Origin: Dipteronia dyeriana
Taxonomy: Eukaryota > Streptophyta > Magnoliopsida > Sapindales > Sapindaceae
Length of the DNA stretch: 64,000 bases
Direction: 5' to 3'
Assembly (NCBI GenBank): GCA_032871835.1
Contig: CM065299.1
Span: forward strand, 82,899,652 to 82,963,651
Of this stretch, positions 12,482 to 23,640 are shown one piece after another. The notes under the pieces were generated by a model. It saw nothing but the letters and a program-made list of their open reading frames with translations. It did no database searches and was not told where the DNA came from. A program made the translations under genes and the position numbers. Position 1 is the stretch's first letter; each line of letters begins with the position of its first letter.

Positions 12482-12900
12482 CTAACCGTATGAACCTCTT
12501 AACCCTTTGCCTATCACAAGGATTTTCTTGGTGCTTTGATCATCTAGCATCAGGCCCTGTAAAATGCACTCTTTATTGTTCAAGGTGTAGTCCAACTTGA
12601 AATGATTAAAGAAATCTGACAGTGAGTTGACAATCATGTCAATTTTTGTCTCACCATATATCTTAGCAACATTAAGTTCAGCAATGTTGAGATGTACTAT
12701 GACTTTCATCATGTGATCTTTCACAGCATGTCCTGGTTTCGTCCTAAGATTCATGAACGTCCTGGTCTTGAGTTGAGATTGATTACAACAACATCAAACC
12801 ATATATTTTCATTTAACTTTATGGTAAGAGATCTTTGCAGTGTCAAATGCAATTTGTCCTTACCATAGTTGGGAAATTTTGAATCCAAATGGTGCTTCAG
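12482..12900 (-). pseudogene. gag: Copia2 gag remnant
   Basis: The minus-strand reading begins with KFPNYGKDKL (about 12870), and after a frameshift gives MNLRTKPGHAVKDHMMKV and NSLSDFFNHFKLDY, the UBN2-type copia gag pattern. Gag zinc knuckle and protease are not recognisable in the 12030-12480 stretch, which is heavily broken; the ELN-x-YLWHLRLGH approach to integrase is just visible near 12050. Confidence 0.65.
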
Positions 12901-13030
12901 AAGTTGATATTGTGACTATTTGTTATAATTAAAGTTTTAGAAATATTATATATGATATTTAATTTTAACAATATATATTTGTATCATTTTACAGATAATT
13001 TGTGCCAAAATATTATTAAGACAAGTTAAG
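12901..13030. other. AT-rich stretch, nothing recognised
   Basis: AT-rich spacer between copia2 and the Gypsy solo LTR. It holds no ORF, primer site or LTR end. Its last bases TTAAG match, with one mismatch, ATAAG at 14666-14670 beyond the solo LTR. Confidence 0.5.
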
Positions 13031-14665
13031 TATTAACCGAAAATTCACTCGAGGTGAGGAATTTCAATTAACACCCTTAACCCGCTACCCGGTAGGTCGT
13101 AGGGGGTAAGTACCTCATACCTTAGAGATCTTGTATAAATAAGGAGTACAGAAGTCTGGTATAGTAGGTAGGAGAAAATCACCCTGCCCGTCAGGGATTC
13201 AAGGATGAGGATGAGACATGGTGCATGATGTTCCCTTTGCTGGTGCGGGGGGCTGGTTCTTGTCCTTGGTCCCAGTACCCTGGTTCCGGTACCTAGGTCC
13301 TGGTGCTTGGTCCTAGTACCCGATCTCTTCTCAAGGTCTTCCTTGTAGTTCCCCGATCTAAATAGCAAGCATAGAGGAAGGATTAGAGAGTTGGGACCAA
13401 TGGGGTCAGTACCTAGTTCACATACATACACACATGCACAATAAAGGAGAAAGATGGGAGAAAGACAAGTCTTTTGGTAGAAGTGGACTGACCAAGGAGG
13501 AAAAAGTATCACGAGTGATCATATGCTGAAAAATCCCTAGGCAGTAACCAGGAGAAGGAGAAAAACCCTTATGTATATATATATATATATATATATATCA
13601 ATGAGTGCTCCTAGGAGCTTACAAGAATGGTGAAATAGTACAACCATGGTGTTCCGGAGGGCTTACAATAGTAATCGAGTGATAACCGATAACATAATGT
13701 TCCTAGTAAAGATAAATGCACATACATAAGATGATACCATAGTGATGGTGTATGGAGAATCAGGCAAGGTGCCTTTCACCCTATTGGTGATCTTATTATG
13801 GTTGATTTGTCGGTCTCCTTTTAGTGCCATTTGGGCGTGTATATGAGCCTTGAGATAGGTATCGAATCAAGCCCTCTTATATGTGCTTTCATTCTTGGCA
13901 TGCAAGCCAAAAATTACTGAATTAGTCTCCTTTTCATATTTAACGTGATTCTTCATTTAATGTAGTTGATCTTGGAAAATAGGTTTGTGGCACATATCTT
14001 GGGGAAGGTATGTTTGTTTCCTTTTTGGACTCTTTCATTATGGTTGTGCGTACGTGGAGTTGTATATTCTCTCCTTAATGGTGTTGTGAATGGCCATTAA
14101 GGAGTTGACTGATCTTCCATTAATGGTGTTAATTATCTCCATTAATAGGGTTGATTAACTCTATCAATAAGGTTGACTCCATTAATGATATTTTAAGTGT
14201 CATGAAAGTCAACCCTCTCTTCCTATGTTGCCTGGAGAAGAACTCTGGCTCTAGACTCTGGTGGTGCAGTACCTTACTATAACGGTCTGCTCTTGTTGGC
14301 CTTGTTCTGGTAGGTTGGTACCTTCCTGATACCATTCTTCTTACTGGGCTAGTAAGATATGTACCCCGGATAGGTCCCTAAAATGGTATCACGGTACTCA
14401 GGTATCGAGCTGGTGTCGTGGTACCTAGGTTCTAAGCAAGAGTTAACATGGTACCTAGGTACCAGGTATGAGGTATCGTGGCACCGGTTCTGCTTGATAA
14501 CTGGTAGTATGTTGGAGGTGGTGTTGACTTCTTATCGGTCCATGGTATCATGTATCCCAAGTATCTAGGTACTGGTCCCGATCTAGATTCTCTCGGGTAG
14601 GCCCTACCAGGTACTAGGTAGATAAAAATTATTCTTTAGATCCTAGCCAAAAATGGTTGTTAACA
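13031..14665 (-). repeat. Tat-like Gypsy solo LTR
   Basis: It begins TATTAACCGAAAATTCACT, related to the LTR edge at 3480 (TGTTAACGGGAAATTTACT), and both continue into a shared TAACACCCTT motif. It ends GTTAACA at 14665. The length is 1635 bp with no internal region, primer site or ORF of element type. Flanks TTAAG (13026-13030) and ATAAG (14666-14670) are a one-mismatch target duplication. Internal features are a (TA)n run at 13573-13598 and many GGTACCTAGG-like motifs around 13265-13320 and 14395-14600. The ORFs inside (13045-13512, 14129-14335, 14383-14568) are not credible genes. Confidence 0.68.
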
Positions 14666-14759
14666 ATAAGAATTACAAAAAAAAAAAGATTCAAATTTAA
14701 TCATGTGTTGCCCATCCTCAAAGATATTAAAAAATTGTTAGATAACGATAATGCAACAT

Positions 14760-15300
14760 CAGCCTTTCAATGGTAAAGTGGTAATATTGTATCATCACAA
14801 GAAGACTCTCCAAATTCAGAGTCTCCCGTATCAACATCTCTTGGACTATCTCCATTTTATCTGAATATAACTAATGATGACGTGGCGGTAGTTCATCTCA
14901 ACAGTCCGTTGGTGTGAAGAAAGCAAAATTTAAAATGATGGCTAATGAACAAAGTTCAAAAAATCTTGGCACTATGAAAGAAGGAAATCAACTACTCATT
15001 GAAGTTTTTTCTTAAAAAAAAAAAAGTTGTAAGGATAGACAAAGAAATTACACAATCCAAGAGAGAAAATTGGACATGGTTTAATTTCACGAGGAAAACA
15101 AAATTATAATGCAAGATTTGAATTCCATAAACGATCCAAACCTACACGAATTTATGCATCATGAAGAATTAAGAGTTATGGGAAAAAGAGTTCAACAACA
15201 AGACTAGAGATCTCAAAATACATATGGGTATTTTGGCAAATTTTTCAATAATATCGGAAGATCCGGAATGATCTTCCAGACTACTAAATCGTAGATGTAA
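14760..15300 (+). pseudogene. PIF/Harbinger ORF1-like relic (NAM-associated C-terminal domain)
   Basis: The plus strand shows a broken but recognisable reading: EDSPNSESPVSTS, then KKAKFKMM, LGTMKEGNQLLIE, and further on a NDPNLHEF-type block followed by RVQQQ. This order is that of the 'No apical meristem-associated C-terminal' proteins that accompany PIF/Harbinger transposases and form their DNA-binding partner. At least four frame breaks are present; there is no start and no transposase alongside. The 15780-15870 segment with GGTTGGAGATGGTTCC and GGTCTGGAGATGAC resembles sequence near ends of Harbinger-related MITEs, so a decayed element is plausible. Confidence 0.45.
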
Positions 15301-16284
15301 TTTATATTGTATTTTTCTTGAATTTTACTGTCTTCCAATTAGTGGTAATTTATTTTATCACTGTGAAGTTTGTAATTTGTTTTTAATGTTTTTATTAATT
15401 AATGAATTTTTGCTTTAATTTTTGTGTTTTCAATTAAGTGATTTATGTATAAAAAAAACATTAAAATTTTTGTATTAATACACTTAATTTTAGTTTATTA
15501 TAAATGTTAAACTACCTAATAATTAAATTAAATTAAATATAAATTAAATAACATCATTAAATAATAAAAAGGACTAAATTGGAATAAATTTAATTGATTA
15601 GGATAAAACTTTGATTAAACAAACTTTTAATTAAAGTATATAATCAAAATAGATTTTATTAAATAGAGTCAAACCGTGATTAAGTTAAAATTTAGAGATA
15701 AAAAAAGACGCATTTTTTACACCAGGTGAACAATGCCAGAGATTGTACAACATTGTTCGCTAAACCTTAAATGGCACAAAGAAAACAGAAGGGTTGGAGA
15801 TGGTTCCTTACTCCAATTTACCTTTTTGCTCCAAAATAGAGCTGGTCTGGAGATGACTTTATATATTTTACATTTAATTTTGTAAATTTCTTTTTCCGTT
15901 TAGGCCACTCAAGTGTTTTGGGAAGAAACTTTAACGAACCCTGATCATGTCATGTCCTGGTTCATTCAAATAGAGATTTTTGACTTCATCCCTATACATT
16001 TTTGACTTCATCCCTATACGTATCGACTTAAATAACGGTATCGCACCTTCTTTATTTTTAAAATCGGCTCTTACAATATTTTCCGTTCAATTTTTGAAGT
16101 AATTTGACATTTTCTCTGCTATCAAGACGACAAGTTTTGATATTGGTTTTTAAGTGAAAGTCAAACAAAACAATAAGATTGGAGAAGTTTAGTTAGAGAG
16201 AATGATACAAATTGTCGACGCAACTCATCATGTGTGTAGCAGTGTTGATTTTGAACAAGAATTTCAAAAAGTCGATTTTTCAAA
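15301..16284. other. AT-rich spacer
   Basis: No gene. It contains a direct 22-bp duplication (ATTTTTGACTTCATCCCTATAC twice, about 15976-16019) and the Harbinger-like GGTTGGAGATG patch near 15795. It ends at TTTTTCAAA (16276-16284), the left target duplication of the MULE. Confidence 0.5.
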
Positions 16285-16447
16285 GGGCTGAAAAGTTATA
16301 TAGCATTTTTTTGGAGTAGAATTGTGCAATTAGCACTACTTTAATAACTCTAGTTTAAATAGCACCAAAGATGAGATTTGGATAAAAATACCCCTACTCA
16401 TCTATCTTTTCTCTTATCAGCCCTTGTCTTTTTTAATTCAGAAACCA

Positions 16448-16478
16448 CCATTGATGGAGCTTCGAGCTCCATCAATGG
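16448..16478. repeat. Perfect 14-bp hairpin
   Basis: CCATTGATGGAGCT and its exact reverse complement are separated by TCG. It lies just inside the MULE left TIR. Confidence 0.85.
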
Positions 16479-16888
16479 AGTTGCCACCGCCAACTGGTGA
16501 GTTGACGGATAAAACCATCGAAAAAACGTTCTTCCAATGCCAATAGTTGTAACTGTAATGTTTGTTTTCAGTTTCAAACTGTGTGGAGAGAGAAACGAAG
16601 TCAAACCCGAACCGTCGTCGATGCTTCATCGTCAGATTTGTGACGATCCATTGGAATATGATGAAACCGATGGCACCAACGAACTAGGAGTTGTCCGATC
16701 TTTCAGATCCGACTATCTTCTGAGTCGATGGGCACCGTCGTCAGCTCGTCGTTTTCACCATTGATGGATGTTGAACAAACCTCCATCACGATGATGAAGA
16801 AGACGTAAAATGAATTAAGTCTCGAAAAAGCATGAATAAGTCTCGACAACATATGAATAAATCTAAAAAACGCAGAAATAAGTCTTGG

Positions 16889-17091
16889 TATTCATAAATA
16901 AGTCTCGAAATAGAGTAAATAAGTATTCATAAATTAATTCTCGAATAAGAGTAATAAATCTCGGGTATTTATAAATTAAGTCTCGAACAAGTATAGTAAG
17001 TCCCGGGTATTCATAAATTAAGTCTCGAATAAGTGTAGTAAGTCTCAGGTATTCATAAATAAGTCTCAAATTGGAACAAACAAGTCTCGAA
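16889..17091. repeat. 42-bp minisatellite
   Basis: The TATTCATAAAT motif recurs at 16889, 16924, 16966, 17008 and 17050; the last three spacings are exactly 42 bp and the first is 35. Each unit also holds AAGTCTCGAA. It lies inside the MULE. Confidence 0.85.
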
Positions 17092-17600
17092 ATTAAAAAA
17101 AAAAAAACTCAACATCAGCTACTGTTCGTTTTCTCAAATTCGACAAACCCAAACCCAAACCCACAAATTCAAGATTCATACAAACCGTCATTCAGATTCA
17201 ACAAACTCACCATACACATCAAAATCAACAAATTCACAATAAAAACTAAATTGAAAACTCAAAATCAACCAAAACAAAATTAATATCTCAAAATCAACAA
17301 AATCAAATTTGAAATAAAACATCAAAAGACTTTTTTTTTCCAGAAATATTGCCTTTTCCAGAAATATTGCTTTCCAGAACTCATGTCAACCCAACTCTGT
17401 CGAAGTCTCCATTGAGAGAGAGAGATAGTATGAGAGAATGGAAAGAAAGAGAGAGAAAAAAAAAGATAAAAAAACAAGTGGGGGTATTTTGGTCTCATCA
17501 CCTAGTTTGGTGCTAATAAAACATGAGCTATTAAAGTGGTATTAATTACACAAATCAAAATTGAAAAAGTGTTATATACCCGTATTTCCTCTTTTTCAAA

Positions 17601-19154
17601 AGCAAATATAATGTACAGTACAATGGAGTCTGCCAAAGATAGGTTTATTGCCTACTTCTTAACAACTCTTATCGAACCTTGAAAATGCTTCTTATATTAG
17701 ACAATGCACCAAACCCTCGAAAGACTCCAACAACATTTTTCTAATTTAAAAAATTAAAATAATATTTTCAAAACTTAATCGTAGTTTTCCAAAAAAATAA
17801 TAAGTTAAAAATCATAATTATTCGGATATTAAAGGGTCTTATCTTCAAAACCCACCAATATGTAATATTGGTATGTAAAGGTATCATCCTTATCCTTTAT
17901 CAACTGGAGTTCAAACTCTAGTATTATAATTATAATCCTACATTTGCTTATTAAGTGTAAAGTGTGGGTAGATCCCTATGATCGTAGAGTCTAATCTTAC
18001 TAGGTTCAGACAGACCTACAACCTGTAATGATGTTAATTTTTAAAAAAAAATTGTATGTATTATGTATGTGTTTTTTTTTTTAAAGAATGTAATTGTGTC
18101 CTTAAATTCTATTTTTTCCACATTGGTGGTTTAAAACTTTTATACTTTTGTTTGATGATACAAATCTTAAACGTTAAAACAAAAGGAGTTATATAATGAA
18201 TGAACAAATCATAGTTTTATTTGAGATACCTATATTCTAGTGGGTGGGAACCATGGCATCAACCATCTAATACAATAACGGCATGTTTGTTTGCATGTAT
18301 AGTATTGGATAAGGGTGCATTATCTTATCCAATACACGTGTTTGGCAATGGTTTGTACATTACACAAGCTAATACATAATAACGCATCTAATACACCTAC
18401 CATTGTATTACACAAGACAAGGTGGAGGCATGTTTTCTAAAAAAAAAGTATCTGTATCTTTTTTCTCCTTTGGTTTTTAACTAGAATTGTTTTTTTATAT
18501 ATTTACAAAAGAAAATAAAAACACAAATTTAAAATTTAAACCAAAAACAATCTTGCCAAAAAAATTCATAGTTTTCTAAATAAACAAGAAATTTATCTTC
18601 TTTTTATGTTAAATTTTACAAAATCGATTTTGCATTTGCAATATTTGTTAAAATATTCATTTTAGTCTTCTTAAAAAAAAATTAGATCTAAAATAATATT
18701 AGGAAATATCTGATATATGCTATTTCTTTTTTTGGCAATGAAAGAGACCCATCTTATGAAGGTTGGAAGACCCATTTGGATTGCGGATAGTGAAAGTGTC
18801 AATCTACTTTCCGCTATAGATTTTTTCTCATCAAGTGATTTTTTTATTTCCTTTTTTTTCTTGTTTCCGGTTGATAGATGGTGTTTGATTTTATATTCTT
18901 GTTTCCTATGTTTTCTTTTTCTTTGTTTCTATTTATACAAGTAATCAATATCTCTTCCATAAGCAATTTTATAATTTGTTTTTATTCAATGTAATTTTAT
19001 GTGTTAATGTGTGGGTCGTTAGTTTTTATATAGGCTTCCTATTTGAGGGAAAACAAAACAAAAAATTACTTGTCTTATTTTTTCTCTGCATTCCAGAAAT
19101 TTATAGTTTATTACGGTGTGTGCGGTATATTAATATTTAAATAAATTCTATAAT
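17601..19154. other. AT-rich spacer, no gene
   Basis: Homopolymer-rich non-coding DNA. The 18717-18944 reading is a low-complexity hydrophobic chance ORF. The GCATGTTTGTTTGCATG motif at 18283 looks like a DNA-transposon end, but I could not pair it convincingly. Confidence 0.5.
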
Positions 19155-19287
19155 TTTTAGTTTTAATATTGAGTACACCTAAGATAGGTCCAAACCTAAT
19201 GTCATGGACTTGACCCATGAAGCCCAACCCAAAATATTTTGATAACTATAATAGTTATCACTGAATAACTGCTAGAGCAATTTACTG

Positions 19288-19323
<36 letters not shown>

Positions 19324-19533
19324 AGTTATTACAGAAGCAAGTCAGTTGTCAGTAAAAATAGAATTACGTATAATTCTATTGATAACAGAGAGAAACAGAA
19401 AAGGAGTATAGGTTCTTATACTGTGAACAAAGTTTGGGTTCCTGATTGGTGACTCTAACCTGACATGTGATTCATTCAATTTTTCGATCCTGAAAAAGGT
19501 GTGTTAACATTTTTCTCATATTGTAGAATTTCA
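19155..19533 (+). repeat. Copia3 5' LTR
   Basis: 379 bp, paired with 27513-27871. The first two bases are TT rather than TG. A (TA)n run at 19288-19321 is expanded relative to the other LTR and explains the length difference. Confidence 0.88.
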
Positions 19534-19537
19534 TTAT

Positions 19538-19548
19538 TGGTATCAAAG
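19538..19548 (+). other. Copia3 primer-binding site
   Basis: TGGTATCAAAG, one mismatch from the initiator tRNA-Met complement TGGTATCAGAGC, four bases after the LTR. Confidence 0.75.
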
Positions 19549-20516
19549 TTTTGCTTGAATGTTTTAAGGTTTTTGATGACATTATGATATTTTCATAGAA
19601 GTATGAAAATAGATTTTTTTTGTATAAATCATTTACATATATCAATTTAGATTATCAATTTAGATTATCAATATTATTTACTTAATATAATGAGAAGCAT
19701 GTAAATGATTTTCGAAATCATGTTGTAATCAACGAATATGCTTATGACATGCCATGATATTAAATTTGTTTATTGTTAAAAAATGTCATGATATTTTTTT
19801 TATACCGCCTTTGATAAATTCACGAATATATATATGTCAACATGTTTTATAGTGATTTTTGTTTTCTGAACATGTAGAACATATAATTTCGTTTTTTATT
19901 ATGCAATGATTATGACTATAAAGTTTGTTTTATTTGTGTTAATATGCCATGAGACTTAATTTTTTGTGCATATGAACACTAAGGCATAGAGCCCTAAAAT
20001 CAAAACTTTGAGGGAGTCGTAAAGGGTAAAAATGGTCGTAATTTATTGTCAAAATGGTATCGTTAGATACTAGAGATCCCAAGCTTTCTATAGATACCGA
20101 GATCGCAAAATTTGGTTAGTAATGAGTGAGAACGAAACGATTGAAAACTAGATCGGGAACAAAATATTATCCTGAAATTGGTTCTTAAGGTTAGGGCAGG
20201 TGAATAGTGACACGCGCCTTAGAGGCTGCGAGTGCAACTCACCTTAGATCCAATTTTCAATATTAAGGGCATTAATGGAATTAGGATAAAATTTGGAAGC
20301 TAATAAAGGTGGTTCGATGACTGGAAGATGATGGCTAGGTGGCGTGTGGGTTACACGCACAACTGAAGCAAGTGACCAAATTTAATCATAGTGAACCACC
20401 TAGAATGCGACACGTGTCAAGGTGTTGGAAGACTTTGACAAATGGTCTTGTAACTAGAGGACATGTGGCACTTATGTGGTTACTTGGTAACCGGTAATTA
20501 TTCTAGACCATCGGAA

Positions 20517-20803
20517 CGGTTTTCAATAGCGATTTTTGGTGACGGTTTTCGACAGCGGTTTCCGGTGACGGTTTCTGGCAACGGTTTCTGGTGATTGTTT
20601 CGGACAATGGTTTTCTGTGACGGTTTCCGACGATAGTTTTCGGCAGCGGTTTCCAGCGATGGTTTGGCAACCGTTTTCAATGACGGTTTTCGACAGCTGT
20701 TAACGATGAAGTTTTTCGGCAGCAATTTTTGGCAGTGCTTTTCGGTGACACTTCTGGCAGCTGTTTCCAACGATGGTTTCCAGTGAAGTTTTCAACGGTT
20801 TTC
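20517..20803. repeat. 13-bp minisatellite, about 22 units
   Basis: Units of the form CGGTTTCCGGTGA / CGGTTTTCGACAG alternate, giving a 26-bp higher order. Most units are exactly 13 bp, with a few of 11-12. The minus-strand 90-aa reading through it is a by-product of the repeat. It sits between the copia3 5' LTR and the extra ORF. Confidence 0.85.
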
Positions 20804-21021
20804 CTGCCACAAATTGTTGGTTTTCCAGCAAACAAAAGTGGTTTTCCGACAACTATGGCGGTTTTTCGGCAAAAAAATTTATTATTATTTTGATTAATTC
20901 CATTGACTAAATTTTCGCTCCAGTGGGAGTTGAATATACCCGATAAATTTTTATAAGTTCTCAAAATTTTACTAACAAATATTAATAGTATCTATTTTTC
21001 ATTTCTCTGTAGATTGAGGAA

Positions 21022-21936
21022 ATGTGTAACCACAACTCATCTGAAACTGATCCTTAAGAGGAGTACTCACCACTTTCGATGGAGGAATATTCACCACAAT
21101 TGGTAGAAGATAATTCACCATTGTCGGATGACTCTGATCCTCAAGAGGAGTACTCACCACTGTCGGTGGAGGAATATTCACCACAATTGGTATAAGATAA
21201 TTCACCATTGTCGGATGACTCTGATCCTCAAGAGGAGTACTCACCATTGCCGGTGGAGGAAAATTCACTGCAATTGGTAGAAGATTATTCACCATTGTTG
21301 GATGAAATTTCCATAGAGGAAAATATTATTGATGAGTATATACATGGGACATTTGAGGACGATAAAAGTCAACAGTCTCCATGAATGGAGATAGATGAAG
21401 TGGATATTGAAAGATATAGGAATTTCAAAATGTCTCTTGCTAAGTTCATAAACAAACTAGAAGACCATAAAATGGATTTTAGCACTAGTTTATATGAACA
21501 ATTGTTAAGGTTTGGGGATCTTATAGTTTCTGAATGGCCATGGAGTGATGGTGGAATAGAGCTTATATGGAAATACATAATTCACGCACTCCTTAAGGTT
21601 CTACCAGATGAACTACGACATAATAACATTGAGATGTTAGCCATTCTAGAAGAAGATAAATTTACCACCTTCAGTGAAGCATTAACAACTATATTAGAAT
21701 ATCGAGATTCTCAAGTGTATAGAAACCTCAAAAGGCATGTGGCCTATAGCACAGGTGCTAATTTGAGATCACAAAGACATTGTAAAGTTAGTGAATAATG
21801 GTATGCAATATCTGCATTTAGAAGGTTTAGAGTAGATGAGGATTACTACCTATTTTTAAATGATAAGCAAAGTATCTTTGCACACTTTGAGCAAATCTTG
21901 CATGAAATCCCAGAGAGTTTTAGAATTTCTGATTGA
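21022..21936 (+). pseudogene. Extra ORF of copia3: acidic 29-aa-repeat protein, unrecognised
   Basis: From ATG 21022 to TGA 21934-21936 the frame runs 304 codons without a frameshift, broken only by four stops (21055, 21193, 21382, 21796). In the tandem repeat, two stops are single-base changes from CAA and GAA in sister units. The N-terminal third is an exact 87-bp period repeat, about 2.8 units, encoding EEYSPLSVEEYSPQL and DNSPLSDDSDPQ. The rest is a non-repetitive domain with EWPWSDGGIELIWKY, VLPDELRHNN and FEQILHEIPESF. I do not recognise the family. A splice-acceptor-like TTTCTCTGTAG ends at 21012, ten bases before the ATG, so a spliced leader is possible. A captured host gene or an old element-specific ORF are both open. 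Confidence 0.6.
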
Positions 21937-22322
21937 GATTGCAATTCTTAGGATGTATATGTTTGTAAATACTCTTAGTTTGTACAAACTCTTTATTATT
22001 AATGAAGTGGGATATTAGTGCACACGATTATGCAAATTTTTATTTACTTGTGCTTATTCAATATGGGTGTTCTAAATTGTAAGAAACAATGTTAGAACTG
22101 TTTTGCACAAAGGACACTAATAAATATAAATTAGTGAATGTTGTGGATTTGGATGATGATCAAGAGCTTTGAATTTTGTTTCGATTCATATCCTAATATT
22201 CCTCTTATTTTATTTTTTAGTGTAAGTTTGATGCATAGCATTTGTGCTAAGTGTGAAATTATTAGAAAAACATGCTAGAATAACTATTAATTAAACTATT
22301 TGTTACATAAAAATTTCAGGAA

Positions 22323-23194
22323 ATGGCTTTTGCATCTAAGTCAATTGTTACTGAGTTGAACAAGAGAGAGAAACTGAACGGTGACAACTATGAGATGTGG
22401 CACCAAAAAATTCAGTTAATCCTTAAAGAGCAAGAGGCTCTGGAAACTCTTAAGAACATTATGGTAGAACCACCAGATGGTAGCACTGCCCAACACAGGA
22501 GAGATATGGAAACATATCAGACCTGGAAAAGAAATAACAGTTTGGCTCACATAACGATGTTAAGCAGCATGACTGATGCTCTCATGTGTGTATATAAAGA
22601 GTATGACACTGCGCAAGACATGTGGATTGCGTTGAAGGACAAGTTTGGTGGTACTTCTACTACCAAACTTAGGAGACTTACAATTAAGTTTGACACCTAT
22701 AGGGAGTGCCAAAATCATGATATGAGGCAACACCTGAGAGAGATGTCAAACATGATACGTGAATTGAAGTCTGCAGATCATACTTTAACTGATAAGCAAT
22801 AAATTCAAGCAGTGATCCGGTCTCTTCCTAATAGCTGGGAAAATATGAAGATCAACATGACCCACAATGACAACATCAAGACTTTTGATGATATATCACG
22901 TCATGTTGAACTGGAAAAAGAGCGCCTAGAGGCAGCGAAGGCTTCCGGTCAGTTTTACATGGTTGAGAGTAAGCGCAAGGCTAAGAGCTTTATGCGCAAA
23001 GGAAAGAAAGGGAACTTCCAAAAGCAAAAGAGGAAGGGTCTTAAACAGAATTTCAACAAGAATAAGATCAGAAATCAGAAAAGAGGCATGAGTGCTGGTG
23101 TTAAGAAGGACAAAGCCAAGTTGTAATGTTTCAATTGTGGCAAACTGGGTCATTTTGCTCGAGAGTGCACTGAGCCGAAAAGGTACGACCCAAC
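22323..23194 (+). pseudogene. gag: Copia3 gag
   Basis: Nucleocapsid precursor. The N-terminal KLNGDNYEMWHQKIQ and W-x2-LKDKFG blocks are the UBN2/DUF4219 copia gag pattern. A basic region follows (about 22965-23120), then a CCHC zinc knuckle CFNCGKLGHFAREC at about 23127-23170. In-frame TAA codons at 22800 and 23124 break it: the first replaces a likely CAA, the second lies directly before the knuckle. Start at 22323 is the first ATG of the conserved block. Confidence 0.85.
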
Positions 23195-23215
23195 TTAATA
23201 ACTGATAACTATGCT

Positions 23216-23640
23216 TTGGTTTCTAGTTCTGTTTTACTTAATGAATCTCGTCCTTTATGTATTGTAGACTTAGGAGTCACTGACCATGTAACTAGAGACA
23301 GAGCAACATTTGTAGAATATCATCGGATCAATCAAGGGACTAGATGGATTTACGTGGGGAACAACTCGAGAGTTGAAGTGAAGGGTATTGGCACTTGCAA
23401 ATTAATGTTGCATGGTGGTCAAATACTTTATCTCCATGATGTTTTATATGCCCTTAAGATTCGACGAAACTTAGTTTCAGTTATTGTCCTCTTAAGTTTA
23501 GGTTACGAACTTAACTTTTATAGTGGTTGTATGGATATTATTTATAATTTTGTTCGTATTTGTACTAGATATTTGTTGAATGGTTTTATTGTATTAATAC
23601 CGAGTTGGACGGTTTTAATTATGATGATTGTTATTTTTCA
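23216..23640 (+). pseudogene. pol: Copia3 protease region
   Basis: Aspartic protease region upstream of integrase. The catalytic D-S-G-A-T motif of copia proteases is degraded to DLGVTDHV (about 23269). The VKGIGTCKLML and LHDVLYALKIRRNLVSV blocks are in the expected order. The active-site Ser-Gly change suggests loss of function. Confidence 0.75.

Larger units (their letters stand above)
7789..12900 (-). mobile_element. Copia2: Ty1/copia element, decayed, interrupted
   Basis: The minus-strand order is gag (about 12900-12480), integrase (12030-11100), reverse transcriptase (11000-9900), RNase H (9900 to 7803, interrupted at 8190-9789), then polypurine tract 7789-7801 and the LTR at 7788. No 5' LTR or primer site is seen to the right: beyond 12900 the sequence is AT-rich and then a Gypsy solo LTR. 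The element is either 5'-truncated or its 5' LTR is beyond recognition. Confidence 0.8.
16285..17591. mobile_element. Non-autonomous Mutator-like element (MULE), 9-bp TSD
   Basis: TTTTTCAAA occurs at 16276-16284 and 17592-17600 directly outside the element. Long terminal inverted repeats of roughly 110-120 bp are visible: left 16285-16400 and right 17478-17591 share, on opposite strands, GTTATATA, TTTAATA-CTC, TAGCACCAAA and AATACCCC motifs in the same order. A 9-bp TSD with long TIRs is the MULE signature. No transposase (mudrA-like) ORF is present. The interior holds a 14-bp perfect hairpin and a 42-bp minisatellite. GC-rich 16440-16760 differs from the AT-rich surroundings and could be captured host sequence, but no gene is recognisable. 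Confidence 0.75.

Noticed and set aside
13045..13512. 155-aa minus-strand ORF
   Set aside because: Lies wholly inside a Gypsy solo LTR and shows no domain.
16889..17091. Regularly spaced repeat resembling a CRISPR array
   Set aside because: Units are contiguous with no unique spacers, in a plant MULE; it is a minisatellite.
20498..20964. Two minus-strand ORFs with RKPSLETAAENYRRK-like repeats
   Set aside because: They are a by-product of the 13-bp minisatellite; they sit antisense in a copia leader.
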